A stretch of 13,992 bases of DNA from Dehalococcoidia bacterium (GCA_003552785.1 PUOQ01000057.1:1-13992); one strand, 5' to 3'. Shown: positions 1-9,047, numbered from the stretch's first letter. Notes: generated from the sequence alone by a model not told the origin. Program-made: numbers and translations.

Positions 1-99
1 GGCTGTAATAAAATCATCTGCAAGCAACCCACTACCTACAGGAAGCAAAGCTAGAATCAGCAACATACTACCTAGCGCCCCTAAAACCTTTTTAATCAT
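1..99 (-). CDS. Partial exported protein, N-terminal signal region only
   Basis: The first 33 codons of a leftward gene are present; the rest lies beyond the left edge. The translation begins MIKKVLGALG, continues through a hydrophobic core (SMLLILALLP) and reaches GLLADDF. This is a Sec-type signal peptide or a membrane anchor, with possible cleavage near the LLA-DD junction around residue 27. The ATG at 99-97 is chosen because a purine-rich ribosome-binding site (GGGAGGGTGA, minus strand, positions 110-101) lies just upstream. The same site type precedes the 1340-residue gene. No mature domain is visible, so the function cannot be named. A candidate promoter for it lies at 267-294. Confidence 0.7.
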   Translation of the reverse strand, partial: MIKKVLGALGSMLLILALLPVGSGLLADDFITA

Positions 100-118
100 C
101 TCACCCTCCCTATTTTTT

Positions 119-144
119 TGCCAGATCAACAACCTGGTCTGGCA
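119..144 (-). promoter_or_regulatory. Hairpin in the leader of the left-edge gene
   Basis: TGCCAGA (119-125) and TCTGGCA (138-144) are a perfect 7-base inverted repeat with a 12-base loop. In the leftward transcript the hairpin ends about eight bases before the Shine-Dalgarno site and is followed by a run of A, so it is not a terminator. It could affect translation start or mRNA stability, or be an operator at the DNA level. Confidence 0.35.
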
Positions 145-266
145 TTATTACACCTGATTTCCATGCAGAACATTTGGCGGACCCTTGAATTCATCACAAA
201 GCTCACCTTAGTACTACTCACTATCATCAAAAAACTGTTCAAAATATTACTTTAGTTTATGCCTTC

Positions 267-294
267 TATATATTTAGTCGTATTAAAGTGTCAA
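267..294 (-). promoter_or_regulatory. Candidate sigma-A-like promoter for the left-edge gene
   Basis: On the minus strand a perfect -35 hexamer TTGACA (294-289) is followed after 16 bases by TATATA (272-267) as the -10. Transcription would start near 260 and give a leader of about 160 bases before the ATG at 99. Found by eye; the -10 is imperfect. Confidence 0.45.
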
Positions 295-405
295 AATCCC
301 TCATTAGTACTAGTACTCATTGTAAATTTTTCTAACAAATTTACCCCCTGAAAACAGGACTATCACGCTATTCAAACTTAGAACAATACATGGTCAAATT
401 TAGTA

Positions 406-1458
406 ATGAAAAAGTACCTTTTACCAGCTTCGATCCCCTTGATCATTTGCTGTATTGCCGTCATAACAACCACGGTCTTTCCGGCGATTGCAGAAAGCAA
501 TCAAACAACATCCAGCCTGGCCCAAAACGAGATTTTTGAACCACCAGCTGAAATAAAGCAAGGATCGCCTTTACCCGATAACTTTGAAGCTGTGCCTGAG
601 CCTGTCATAAACCCTGCCCCGGCTACAGTAGAATTATCCGACCAGTGGGGCCTTGACTACCTCTCGATAGATAAACTCTGGAATATTACTCAGGGCAGCC
701 GGGATGTGCTGGTTGCAATCCTTGATACCGGCATAGATGCCAGCCACCCTGACCTTGTCGGCCAGGTTGCCGGAGAGGTTAATTTTTCCGATTCACCCAC
801 CGCTGACGATATATACGGTCATGGAACCCATATAGCCGGCATAATCGCTGCCAGCCTTGAAAGCCCTGGCACAGCCGGAATAGCCCCCAAAACCAGGTTG
901 TTAAACGTTAAAGTCGCCGAAGATAACGGCACCAGCAGCGCCAAAAATGTCGCCCGAGGCATTATATGGGCTGTTGATAACGGTGCAAGCATAATCAATA
1001 TAAGCATCCAGATTAGCGACACATCTCCGGAGCTGAAAAGGGCAGTTGAATATGCAAACGACAGGGACGTAATTGTAGTAGCCGCTGCAGGAAACAACCG
1101 TTTTGGGAAAAATGTCTATCCGGCCTGCTACCCTTCAACCATCGCTGTAACCGCCCTGACGCATGAGTCTAGGCTGGCACCTCTGGCCAACATCACCGAA
1201 TGGGTGGATCTGGTCGCACCCGGTTATAAAATTTATTCAACCATGCCGGAAGGTTCTTACGGCTACCAGACCGGAACTTCATTTGCCACCGCTTATGTAA
1301 GCGGCTACCTTGCCCTTCTCCACTCCATGGCAGCTGGTACAGAAAGTAGTGAAAGCACACACCAGCAGGTACTTGCTTTATTAGATCTCGGCTCTCAAAA
1401 CCTTATTTTCCACGGCCACCCGGTAAAAACCATCAACCCGGAACTTCTACTAAACTAG
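406..1458 (+). CDS. Secreted subtilisin-family (S8) serine protease
   Basis: A 350-residue subtilase that hydrolyses peptide bonds outside the cytoplasm. Residues 1-29 form a Sec signal peptide (MKKY start, hydrophobic core, cleavage likely after AIA at 29). Residues 30-75 are a Pro/Glu-rich linker with no recognisable I9 propeptide. The catalytic domain covers about 80-310. It has D107 in ILDTGID, H139 in GHGTH, the oxyanion N230 in AAAGN and S292 in GTSFA, so all key residues are present. The last 40 residues are a short tail. The ATG at 406 is the first in-frame start after a stop at 379-381; its Shine-Dalgarno site is weak. It converges on the 1340-residue gene with five bases between stop codons and no clear terminator. 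The family call is firm; the substrate is unknown. Confidence 0.95.
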   Translation: MKKYLLPASIPLIICCIAVITTTVFPAIAESNQTTSSLAQNEIFEPPAEIKQGSPLPDNFEAVPEPVINPAPATVELSDQWGLDYLSIDKLWNITQGSRDVLVAILDTGIDASHPDLVGQVAGEVNFSDSPTADDIYGHGTHIAGIIAASLESPGTAGIAPKTRLLNVKVAEDNGTSSAKNVARGIIWAVDNGASIINISIQISDTSPELKRAVEYANDRDVIVVAAAGNNRFGKNVYPACYPSTIAVTALTHESRLAPLANITEWVDLVAPGYKIYSTMPEGSYGYQTGTSFATAYVSGYLALLHSMAAGTESSESTHQQVLALLDLGSQNLIFHGHPVKTINPELLLN

Positions 1459-1463
1459 ATTAT

Positions 1464-4400
1464 CTAAAGCCTCAATGGTATAGCATCTGCATATACCAGC
1501 CGCCTCTGAACTATGGGCAGCATGCCGGGTACGTTGTACAACTCAAATTCCTTGATGAGCAGGCGGAAAACATCCTTGTTGTTGGGCAGTGTTATCTCGC
1601 CGGTCCAGGTAGTATTGCCTTCTCTCTCCAGCTTGTGGTCAAGCACCACAATTCGCAACCCGGCAGCAGTTTCAACCGGTTCCCAGGCTAATTCCCCCGA
1701 TACTTCAATGTCGATATCCTCACGCCTGCGTTCGAGGCTTATTTCAACGCGCCCCGGCCCTGCCTGCCCGGTTAAAACCCGATAGCTGTGACCGGTTACA
1801 GCAACATGATACGTCAATGATCTAGCGCCACTACGGGTGATGCTTGCATACCGGTCGGGAGCGAGCTGAATGAAATCGGCAAGAACGACACTTGACAGAT
1901 GCACATTATCGTTGCCCGGATCCACGTAGGTATCCGGCCCCGTGACAGCCCTGGACAAAGATTTGGGCTGGTACCGAACCAGTGCCAGGCGAACAAAAGG
2001 AAAGTAGCTCTGCCCGGCATCGATGTCCATATCACAGCACCACAGCTGCCTTTCTTCATCATATGACACCTCGTGCCCGGCAATATTTACCTTCAAATTT
2101 GGATCGGGTACTTCTTCGAGCATAAGCCCTGAGGCCTGGTGCACGGTTTTGGACAGCTTGAAAGCAGCCCGTGCTGGCAGTATATCAACCGGACCGGACT
2201 GGAATAGAGGGTCGTTGCCCCATTGTGTAACATAGGGTTTAATTTTTTCATGAGCAGCCTGCGTTGAGAGAGAAATGTTATCCGGCCCGGGCCACAAAAC
2301 CACCCCTAAAAGCTCACCATCGCCAGAGCTAAACCACGGCCTCTCCATATATATGCGTATACCGCCACCGACACGCCGGCTGAGGATTGTGTCACTATCG
2401 ATTCCCTGAGGAGGGGCCTGCCACCTGAAAGCAGGAATAACATAGAGCACCTTCGGGGCTGCCGGCCGTGCCGAACTCAAAACATCCATTGTTCTTGGTT
2501 GCGTCATTTCACGGGTTATGGGAGGAGTCAGGTAAGACACTTCCAGATTCACGTTTTCTGGAATTTTACCGGTATTGCTTGCCCTGCGGATAGTACCATT
2601 AACATAATCCATCACATAATCCCCGGTTTTATGGGCTTCATCATAGATTTTATAAGTAGCGGTGCCGTCAGCACGGCGCACTGCCTCGGAACCCGGCACT
2701 ATGCCTTCAGAGGACAGGGTGAAAGGACTGGTGCCGGCAAGCTTTACGCTCCTGTTTCTTTGTGTAAAATATTCAGCAAAACGAGTTGTGGCAATTGCAC
2801 TGTAAATCACCTGCCGGTATTTGGTATCCCCGAACTCATGCCTCCCCTCAAGATAAACAATTTCCTCTTCCGCTGGATCGGCAGCCAGGGCTACCGGAAG
2901 TTCAAAAGGCCTTGCTTTTCCGGCTATCACCCGTGGCCCGGCTTCGCCAGCAGGGTCGACAGTCTCGTTCCACGAAGCCTCTATATCCAGCTTTACCGTG
3001 CTCTTGCGGCTGACCCTCATTACCCGGTCATACAGGGTCACAAAAGTCTGGCCGACAAAACGGGACAGGTTAAACTGGTCAAACTCGGGGGTGCGTAATG
3101 GCTGCCGTACGGCATGAACCATGGTAATGATACGGTAAGGCGTAAGCATCCAGTGCTTCCCCATGGTTGCCAGGTTTATAGCAGGCGTTTCATCCTGGCC
3201 CGATTCAATCATCCACTGGACCAAACCCATCAGCATAACCCCGTTTTTTTCCATAAAAGAACTCAGTCGAACATCAATTGCCTCTGCTTTGGGCAATAAA
3301 ACCTCAAGTACTCTGCTGGAGTTGTTAAAATCAATCTTCGGGCTTTCGTATTCCCCCAACACTAACCTGAAAGGAAGCCCGTCGGGCCATTTAACGGCCG
3401 GGGAGTAGCCAAAATCTACCAGGAGCCCGCCGCTAACGCCGGGCAAACCATGCAAAGCCGCACCGCGGGAAAGTACATCGGGCAGATAGGGGGCCTTCAA
3501 ATCATCCTCATCTACATATGGCTGGTTGTGATTATACGGGTCAGCAGTTCCGGTAATGGTTCCGTCCTCTTTTTCTACAATGATTTTGTATGCCTCTGCA
3601 TCTACCTGTCCGGTTTCAATGTCATCAAACAATCCGTGTTCCTCTGCCATGGTTTGCGAGGTCTTGGGTGGAACAATATGGCGCTGGGCTGTCTGATCAA
3701 CAGGCTTGTTATAGTTACTGCGGATTACCATCCTTTCAACCGACTCGCCTTCAGTTACCCTGTGGCGCATCACAATTACCGGTGGAGGCACCGGTTCAAA
3801 CCGCCCGTATACCAGTGGTGGAGTGACATGTAAATCTTCCTGCAGCAACTTATCTCCGGGTGAAAGCCGGTTCCCGGCAAGATCCACTGCCCTGGCACGC
3901 AGACTGTAGGTAACACCGAAGCGGAGCCTTGGCAGTGAGCCGGGCTTGGGTATAAAATCCACATCAAGCTTGAATTCCGGGTCCAGTTCAGTCGCCGGAT
4001 AGACCGGCTTCCCGTCGGCATCTATGGTTTTACCCGGCTGAGGCGCAGCCAGGCTCCAGCCCTGCCAGTGGAACAAGTATTCTCCCTGGCGCAGAATTTC
4101 GGATGAATCGTCGGCAGCCGAGGTCAAACTCTGAGATACAAAGCCTTCATCCTCTACTTTTTCAATAATAGCAGGCGTTGGACGTGAAAACTCATAGGTG
4201 CCTATACGCCGGCACAGGGAATGCCATTTATTAGTAAGAGAGTCCCTGACATCGATTGAAAAACCACGGGTGATGTCCTCGGCGTCCAGAACGGTGCCGT
4301 CATTTCCATTCAGGCTCTGGTTGATAACATCCTGCCTGATGAATGATTTATGTGTCTGCTCCGCCATATCCACCCTGGCCACCGAAATACCACCAGAACG

Positions 4401-5486
4401 CATGGCGGGCACTGAAGAAGTTTCCGGCGTATCGTCAGTTTTGCGCAGTGACCGTGCGATGGCAAGGTTCGAGGCAAAATTAAGCGTCTTGATAGCTGCC
4501 CCATCGGCATCGATGCGCACAACTTCATAGCGCCTGGGGTTTTCAAACGGCAGCATGCCGTTGACCAGCTCGGGATTGATAGACCGTGGCAGTGCATAAA
4601 AGCCATCCGCACCAACCCAGCAGCGAGTGACGAATTTTTTTATTTCCCTGGGAATATTGGAGGTGGAAACTGAAGCATCTCTTGGCATCCATGTAACAAA
4701 TACCTGCACGGTGTTTTCAGAAGCTGTACGCACTGGCACAGGTATTTCCAGATCATGGACCAGCCCCATCAGCCGCAGAAGGTGGGGGTAATCCCCAAGG
4801 AGTGAAACCATACGGTGGAAATCTATCGATGGGGCCGGTATCTGGATTCTCTTTTCGGTAAACGGTTTGTGAAAAAGCTTTGCCTGTAAAAAGGACCTGG
4901 CAAGTTCCTCTGGATCCGCTATGCTGCCCCTTGAAATGAACTTGCTTCTTGAGAGCTGGTTCATTATATCTTCCGTCAACCGCTCTTCTTTGTTTTCTCT
5001 AGGTGTAAAAGCAAGGGGGCGAAATGGAGCGCCCGGATCCCTTACCAGTGAATCTGCCGCAGGAAAGTCCTCGGCAGAGGTGGCTGAGAGCGCCACATAT
5101 TGCTTTTTGATGAAATCCTGTATATTTTTTACAGGGTAAGACTGGATAGGCCGGTCTTTAAAATTTTTAAACTCATACGGTTCCAGGGGAGTGTTGCCTG
5201 TAAACAACGCCCTCCAGAAATCCGATTGGGGCCTGGCCCCCACCCTTGTTGCCAGGATTGGGTTACCATTGCCAAATTGAACCCGGAAGATAACCTCCCG
5301 CCTGTCGTCAGTCGGAAAAAGGGTTTCCGGCCAGTCCAAAAAGTCTGGAAACAGGGACAGGGGTGCCGAGGCAGTGTCAGATTGCAAGCGCGGCGAGACA
5401 AAAACCGACAGCCTGAGTCTTGTTTCACCTCTTACACTGGCAGTGCCATTGGGCAAAGCCGTCCATGTAATCGTCTGAGTATTCAT
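1464..5486 (-). CDS. Large uncharacterised protein, second gene of a two-gene cassette
   Basis: A 1340-residue protein whose family I cannot name. The N-terminus (MNTQTITWTALPNG) runs straight into a beta-rich sequence, RLRLSVFVSPRL at 23-34, with no signal peptide or membrane segment. A central stretch at about 520-540 (YSLRARAVDLAGN) reads like an Ig/fibronectin-type strand pair. Around 603-621 a segment (HIVPPKTSQTMAEEHGLFDD) looks conserved in style. From memory, motifs like these occur in other large uncharacterised bacterial proteins; I could not check this. No catalytic motif stands out. The start is fixed by a strong GGGAGGGTGA site at 5500-5491. The gene follows the Tat-signal gene by 19 bases, so the two are surely co-transcribed. 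It may be a structural or binding partner of that protein, exported with it or kept in the cytoplasm. Confidence 0.9.
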   Translation of the reverse strand: MNTQTITWTALPNGTASVRGETRLRLSVFVSPRLQSDTASAPLSLFPDFLDWPETLFPTDDRREVIFRVQFGNGNPILATRVGARPQSDFWRALFTGNTPLEPYEFKNFKDRPIQSYPVKNIQDFIKKQYVALSATSAEDFPAADSLVRDPGAPFRPLAFTPRENKEERLTEDIMNQLSRSKFISRGSIADPEELARSFLQAKLFHKPFTEKRIQIPAPSIDFHRMVSLLGDYPHLLRLMGLVHDLEIPVPVRTASENTVQVFVTWMPRDASVSTSNIPREIKKFVTRCWVGADGFYALPRSINPELVNGMLPFENPRRYEVVRIDADGAAIKTLNFASNLAIARSLRKTDDTPETSSVPAMRSGGISVARVDMAEQTHKSFIRQDVINQSLNGNDGTVLDAEDITRGFSIDVRDSLTNKWHSLCRRIGTYEFSRPTPAIIEKVEDEGFVSQSLTSAADDSSEILRQGEYLFHWQGWSLAAPQPGKTIDADGKPVYPATELDPEFKLDVDFIPKPGSLPRLRFGVTYSLRARAVDLAGNRLSPGDKLLQEDLHVTPPLVYGRFEPVPPPVIVMRHRVTEGESVERMVIRSNYNKPVDQTAQRHIVPPKTSQTMAEEHGLFDDIETGQVDAEAYKIIVEKEDGTITGTADPYNHNQPYVDEDDLKAPYLPDVLSRGAALHGLPGVSGGLLVDFGYSPAVKWPDGLPFRLVLGEYESPKIDFNNSSRVLEVLLPKAEAIDVRLSSFMEKNGVMLMGLVQWMIESGQDETPAINLATMGKHWMLTPYRIITMVHAVRQPLRTPEFDQFNLSRFVGQTFVTLYDRVMRVSRKSTVKLDIEASWNETVDPAGEAGPRVIAGKARPFELPVALAADPAEEEIVYLEGRHEFGDTKYRQVIYSAIATTRFAEYFTQRNRSVKLAGTSPFTLSSEGIVPGSEAVRRADGTATYKIYDEAHKTGDYVMDYVNGTIRRASNTGKIPENVNLEVSYLTPPITREMTQPRTMDVLSSARPAAPKVLYVIPAFRWQAPPQGIDSDTILSRRVGGGIRIYMERPWFSSGDGELLGVVLWPGPDNISLSTQAAHEKIKPYVTQWGNDPLFQSGPVDILPARAAFKLSKTVHQASGLMLEEVPDPNLKVNIAGHEVSYDEERQLWCCDMDIDAGQSYFPFVRLALVRYQPKSLSRAVTGPDTYVDPGNDNVHLSSVVLADFIQLAPDRYASITRSGARSLTYHVAVTGHSYRVLTGQAGPGRVEISLERRREDIDIEVSGELAWEPVETAAGLRIVVLDHKLEREGNTTWTGEITLPNNKDVFRLLIKEFELYNVPGMLPIVQRRLVYADAIPLRL

Positions 5487-5490
5487 ATTT

Positions 5491-5500
5491 CACCCTCCCT
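5491..5500 (-). promoter_or_regulatory. Strong ribosome-binding site of the 1340-residue gene
   Basis: AGGGAGGGTG (minus strand, extending to ...TGA at 5490) sits in the 19-base gap between the two cassette genes, four to five bases before the ATG at 5486. It fixes the start and shows that the second gene has its own strong initiation signal rather than depending only on coupling. Confidence 0.7.
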
Positions 5501-5505
5501 GCCAA

Positions 5506-8500
5506 TCATACCGCCTCCGGAACCGGAGCGAAGGCTTTGGTGTATTCACTCCATTCTTCCTGGTTCATCAAGTCTTCAAAATTGCCTCCTGTTTCCGAAG
5601 CCTGTAAACTGCCCAGCCTGACCGGGCTAAAATCCGCCCTTGCAGCAGATAATGATTGTGAACTATCACCCCCATCACCGCCGGCAATACGACGCTCAAC
5701 AGATACTTCCACGCTGGCACTGAAAAACAACACTTCAACCTTTATGGTCAATTTTGCCTGGCCATAAAGTTCGTTGGGCGGTTTCTGAAATTTCATACCA
5801 AGGTAGAACTCTACAGAAACTGTAATCAGGCCCAGCACTTTCAGCGAGCCGTTTATACGGATGTACGAGGTAAGGGCTACGGTTTCTTCCGGCTGGCCCA
5901 CCTTTTCCATTTCAAAATAGATGCCACCCACAATTTTAACCTTGCCGGTAGCCACCTTGAAGTCAAGAGACATGCTGGCACCAAACTCAAGCGCTGCTTC
6001 TAGCCGCTCAACCCCGTCCAGGCCAACCTCAATGGCAAAATAGCCACCACCACCAAGGGCAAAAACAGTCAGCAGGAAGGGTTGTTCTTTCTCGCAGAAA
6101 TTAAAACGCACCCGGGCAGGGTTACCGGTAAACGGGATTACCAGCTTGACACCCAGGGAGATATTTTGAATTGCAACAATGCCGACTGTCACTTTGGGGA
6201 TGGGCAGTTTAAAGCCGGTGCTTATCTGGGTCGGCGTAATATCTATGCTCATACCTGTGCCGAGGGATTCAAGAAAGTTTTTAAGTGGATTAACAAACTC
6301 AAGCGGTCCGGCGAAATCGGTGCGGTCAATATCAACATCCACAACAGGTTTTTTGCCGGTCTCGGAAGTGAAGCAAATCTTTGAAAAATGAATCCTCAGG
6401 AAGAGGAAATTTTTACCTATCATATTGATCCAGAAACTGCGCAGGTCACCGGTAATGTTAAATTCGGGCTCTCCCGGCGGGTCAAGGGGCGTTATAAATG
6501 TCCCCTTTATTTCCATGCTTGTTTCGGATGAAGGTTCGAAAATTCCCAGCGGGTCTTCAACCAGTTCCGGCTCCCAGTCAAGGCGGGTTTCAAATGCCTC
6601 TGGCGGAAGGGTATTGTTGCCATTTGGGTAAACAAGATTGCTGGAAAGCCGCGGAGCCTTGCGCCCGTCTCCAAAATTTGCCGATTTTATGATTTGAGCC
6701 AGCAGAATTCCCCCGAGGATTTTTGCATCACTGAAAAAGTCAACCGGGTCAAACATGGCGGGGGGCGAGCCCGGGCTTCCGCCGACTACCCCTATAGTTC
6801 GAGATAATGCAACGATTCCTATGTTGGGTGTAACTATGGCTCCGGACTTGTCACCGGCTCCATCGAAGCTCAGTTGCACCGCATCTTTAAGTAAAGCCCA
6901 TATATACCCCGGGTTGGTTGCAGGGTTGAATCCTTTTTCACAGTATTCAGGAAGCAAGTGGATAACTACAGGGCCCGGCAAAGACCTGCCCGATGCCTGT
7001 TCTGCACTGGGCAAACGTACTTCAGCCTCCTGCCAGGTGGGAAAAAATCTTGCCTGGTTTTCGGGCAGGGAAACCACGGGTGGTTCCGGCAGGGTTGCCC
7101 CCAGCGTCATGATTTTCACCTCTGCGCTGGTATCACCCGGCTTTCCATCCGGCAGGCCGTCTGCTTTACTGCTGGCGGCAAGGGCAACCTTCTGGCCCTG
7201 CAGCGGCCGTTGCCGTCGTACAGTATTGGCAACACCGGAATTATACGAATTTATGGCGGGCTCAATAAATGAAGAGACATCACCCGGCTGCTGAAGCGTG
7301 GATGATATGAAAGCCAGCGGACAGGTAAACTCCGTCTGCTGGCCATCGGTGTCCTGCCCTATCATATGGAACCTGAAATCCTGCCCGGCTACTCTGGGCC
7401 AGAACGCTTTCTGGCCCTTTCCCACCAGGTCATAAGCATCACCATGAATATTAGGATTGTCCAGAGTTGGAGTTATTAACGTAGTTATACGCACACTGGC
7501 AAATGGCCACTCCCTTCCCTGGAAGGGTTGTGAAGAATGGGCTGGGTAAGTTTTTAGTGGCTGCCTTACCACGATATAAAAGCGCTGACGTAAATATGCT
7601 GCCGGCTTGCCGGCCAAACTCCCCCCGGACGGTACCGCCTGAACTTTGCGCTCGGTGACCTTGACCAAAGTGGCTGAATGACCCGTGGGGAATAAAAAGC
7701 CCTTGTAAACCACCCGAACATAGTTGTCACGCGCCATAGCAGCCAGGTGGCGCCATTCAATAATATCCAGGCCGGCTGCAGAGGGTGCACCCGGCCATTC
7801 CCCCCTGGTATCCATCCATGCACCCAGGCTGCTCAGCATAAAGCGTTCTACTTGAACAGGGGATGGATTATAGAGCTGTGTTCCCGCTCTGGTTGCCTGA
7901 ATGTTGTAGTCGGAAGTCAGGCGCACCAGCTGCCAGCGGTCATTTCTGGTAAGTGACATACGGAATGGAGAGAGGTCATTTGCATCCGGCTCATTCGCGC
8001 GGTCAAAGTCCCGTGCCCAGACAGCCCTCATGGTACGGTAAGCTTCCTGCTTTTCATCCACCGTCCAGTTATCTGGATGCATCAAATCTGGCTTGCGAAC
8101 ACCCAGGCGCGTATGCCACAGTTCGGTCCGCTGGTTTCTGGTTACCGGAGTAAGAGCATGCGCCCAGCCGGCATACCGGTTTGGCGAGACTATTAATTGC
8201 CATGGCGCCTCAATAGCGGTTTGCCAGTAAAGTGGTGCTACAGGCTCCTGCCCCGGACTCTGCTCATCGGCAGGCAAAGCAGTAGGAGTTACGCTTAATT
8301 CGTATTTTTCCCATGAAAGCAGTTCTTCCATGGTGAATGGAATGGGCGGAGAGCCAGGCGGAATTTTAAATACCAGGCGGCTTCCTCCTGCCAGCCTCGC
8401 CCCCACATAACCCGGTTGATCCGGGGTCTCCGAACCACCGGGCGGATTGGGTTCATTGTGGGGGTCTTCAGTTTCGTCTGAAAGTTCTGCCGCAGTTTCC

Positions 8501-9033
8501 AGATAAGCTTCCTCGCCCACGCTCTGCGGCAAATTATCATTTTCATGGGCAAAATTAACTACTATATAAGCATCCCCGCCGGCCCTCATCCGCTCCAGGT
8601 TGCTACCGTTTAATTTAAGATGATAAAAATCAAACCTGAGGGCCAGCATGTCTTCTTTCCTGAGCACCGCTGCGCTGAAATCAGGCCCGGTTGCCGGGAG
8701 CTCTTCTTCCCTCCTGCAGCCGGCCAACGGGGCCCTCAATGAGCATGAAGCATTGTTAGCAGTTGAAAAGGTGCTGTTTATAAATACCAGCATGGCCCCA
8801 ATCGCGGTAAGCTGTAATAAGTTGCGGCGTGTTAATGGCTGACGCCCCACGGCATCAGCCATCTCAATTAGTTGCTTTGCAATTCCGGAATCGTTAACCG
8901 GTGGAGCATCGGCCTTGGTGGCCAAATACCTGATCTTTTCTATTAGCTCTCTCCGGTAAAACTGGCCAGAATCCAAAGGCCGCTCTTCACCGAATTGATT
9001 TCCACCTTCACCGTTTAACCGACGTTCATCCAT
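5506..9033 (-). CDS. Large exported protein with twin-arginine motif, first gene of the cassette
   Basis: An 1175-residue protein of unrecognised family. Residues 1-66 are a hydrophilic, partly helical extension. TRRNLLQL at 68-75 is a twin-arginine motif, followed by a hydrophobic stretch to about 85, so Tat export or an N-terminal membrane anchor is likely. LAGC at 103-106 resembles a lipobox but lies some 18 residues past the hydrophobic core. Residues 184-210 are an acidic, Pro-rich linker. A segment at 435-463 (NYVRVVYKGFLFPTGH...LVKVTERK) looks well conserved in style. Residues 845-1115 are a long series of alternating beta strands, including a GGGGYF turn at 994-999. The tail is hydrophilic. 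The ATG at 9033 has AGGAGG eight bases upstream. A Tat-exported surface or periplasmic complex with the next gene's product is my inference; the function is unknown. Confidence 0.9.
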   Translation of the reverse strand: MDERRLNGEGGNQFGEERPLDSGQFYRRELIEKIRYLATKADAPPVNDSGIAKQLIEMADAVGRQPLTRRNLLQLTAIGAMLVFINSTFSTANNASCSLRAPLAGCRREEELPATGPDFSAAVLRKEDMLALRFDFYHLKLNGSNLERMRAGGDAYIVVNFAHENDNLPQSVGEEAYLETAAELSDETEDPHNEPNPPGGSETPDQPGYVGARLAGGSRLVFKIPPGSPPIPFTMEELLSWEKYELSVTPTALPADEQSPGQEPVAPLYWQTAIEAPWQLIVSPNRYAGWAHALTPVTRNQRTELWHTRLGVRKPDLMHPDNWTVDEKQEAYRTMRAVWARDFDRANEPDANDLSPFRMSLTRNDRWQLVRLTSDYNIQATRAGTQLYNPSPVQVERFMLSSLGAWMDTRGEWPGAPSAAGLDIIEWRHLAAMARDNYVRVVYKGFLFPTGHSATLVKVTERKVQAVPSGGSLAGKPAAYLRQRFYIVVRQPLKTYPAHSSQPFQGREWPFASVRITTLITPTLDNPNIHGDAYDLVGKGQKAFWPRVAGQDFRFHMIGQDTDGQQTEFTCPLAFISSTLQQPGDVSSFIEPAINSYNSGVANTVRRQRPLQGQKVALAASSKADGLPDGKPGDTSAEVKIMTLGATLPEPPVVSLPENQARFFPTWQEAEVRLPSAEQASGRSLPGPVVIHLLPEYCEKGFNPATNPGYIWALLKDAVQLSFDGAGDKSGAIVTPNIGIVALSRTIGVVGGSPGSPPAMFDPVDFFSDAKILGGILLAQIIKSANFGDGRKAPRLSSNLVYPNGNNTLPPEAFETRLDWEPELVEDPLGIFEPSSETSMEIKGTFITPLDPPGEPEFNITGDLRSFWINMIGKNFLFLRIHFSKICFTSETGKKPVVDVDIDRTDFAGPLEFVNPLKNFLESLGTGMSIDITPTQISTGFKLPIPKVTVGIVAIQNISLGVKLVIPFTGNPARVRFNFCEKEQPFLLTVFALGGGGYFAIEVGLDGVERLEAALEFGASMSLDFKVATGKVKIVGGIYFEMEKVGQPEETVALTSYIRINGSLKVLGLITVSVEFYLGMKFQKPPNELYGQAKLTIKVEVLFFSASVEVSVERRIAGGDGGDSSQSLSAARADFSPVRLGSLQASETGGNFEDLMNQEEWSEYTKAFAPVPEAV

Positions 9034-9041
9034 AGCATTTA

Positions 9042-9047
9042 CCTCCT
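9042..9047 (-). promoter_or_regulatory. Ribosome-binding site that decides the start of the 1175-residue gene
   Basis: A consensus AGGAGG (followed by T) lies eight bases before the ATG at 9033. A nearer ATG at 9038 is out of frame and opens only a seven-codon reading frame, so 9033 is the true start. Confidence 0.75.

Larger units (their letters stand above)
100..405. other. Divergent intergenic region, no gene seen
   Basis: About 306 AT-rich bases separate the left-edge gene from the S8 protease gene. The region holds the leftward promoter and leader hairpin listed separately. It also has two related copies of an AGTACT-containing motif: one at 208-220 (TTAGTACTACTCA), and one at 304-320 that includes the 12-base perfect palindrome AGTACTAGTACT at 306-317. 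I found no convincing promoter for the rightward protease gene. The best rightward -10-like sequence is the TATATT near 269-274, with only a poor -35. Confidence 0.5.

Noticed and set aside
2499..3098. 199-codon rightward frame inside the 1340-residue gene
   Set aside because: It lies wholly antisense to a continuous 1340-codon gene with a strong ribosome-binding site and shows no domain or signal features.
6755..7294. 179-codon rightward frame inside the 1175-residue gene
   Set aside because: Antisense to the Tat-signal gene. Its composition reflects the codons of the opposite strand, and no motif is visible.
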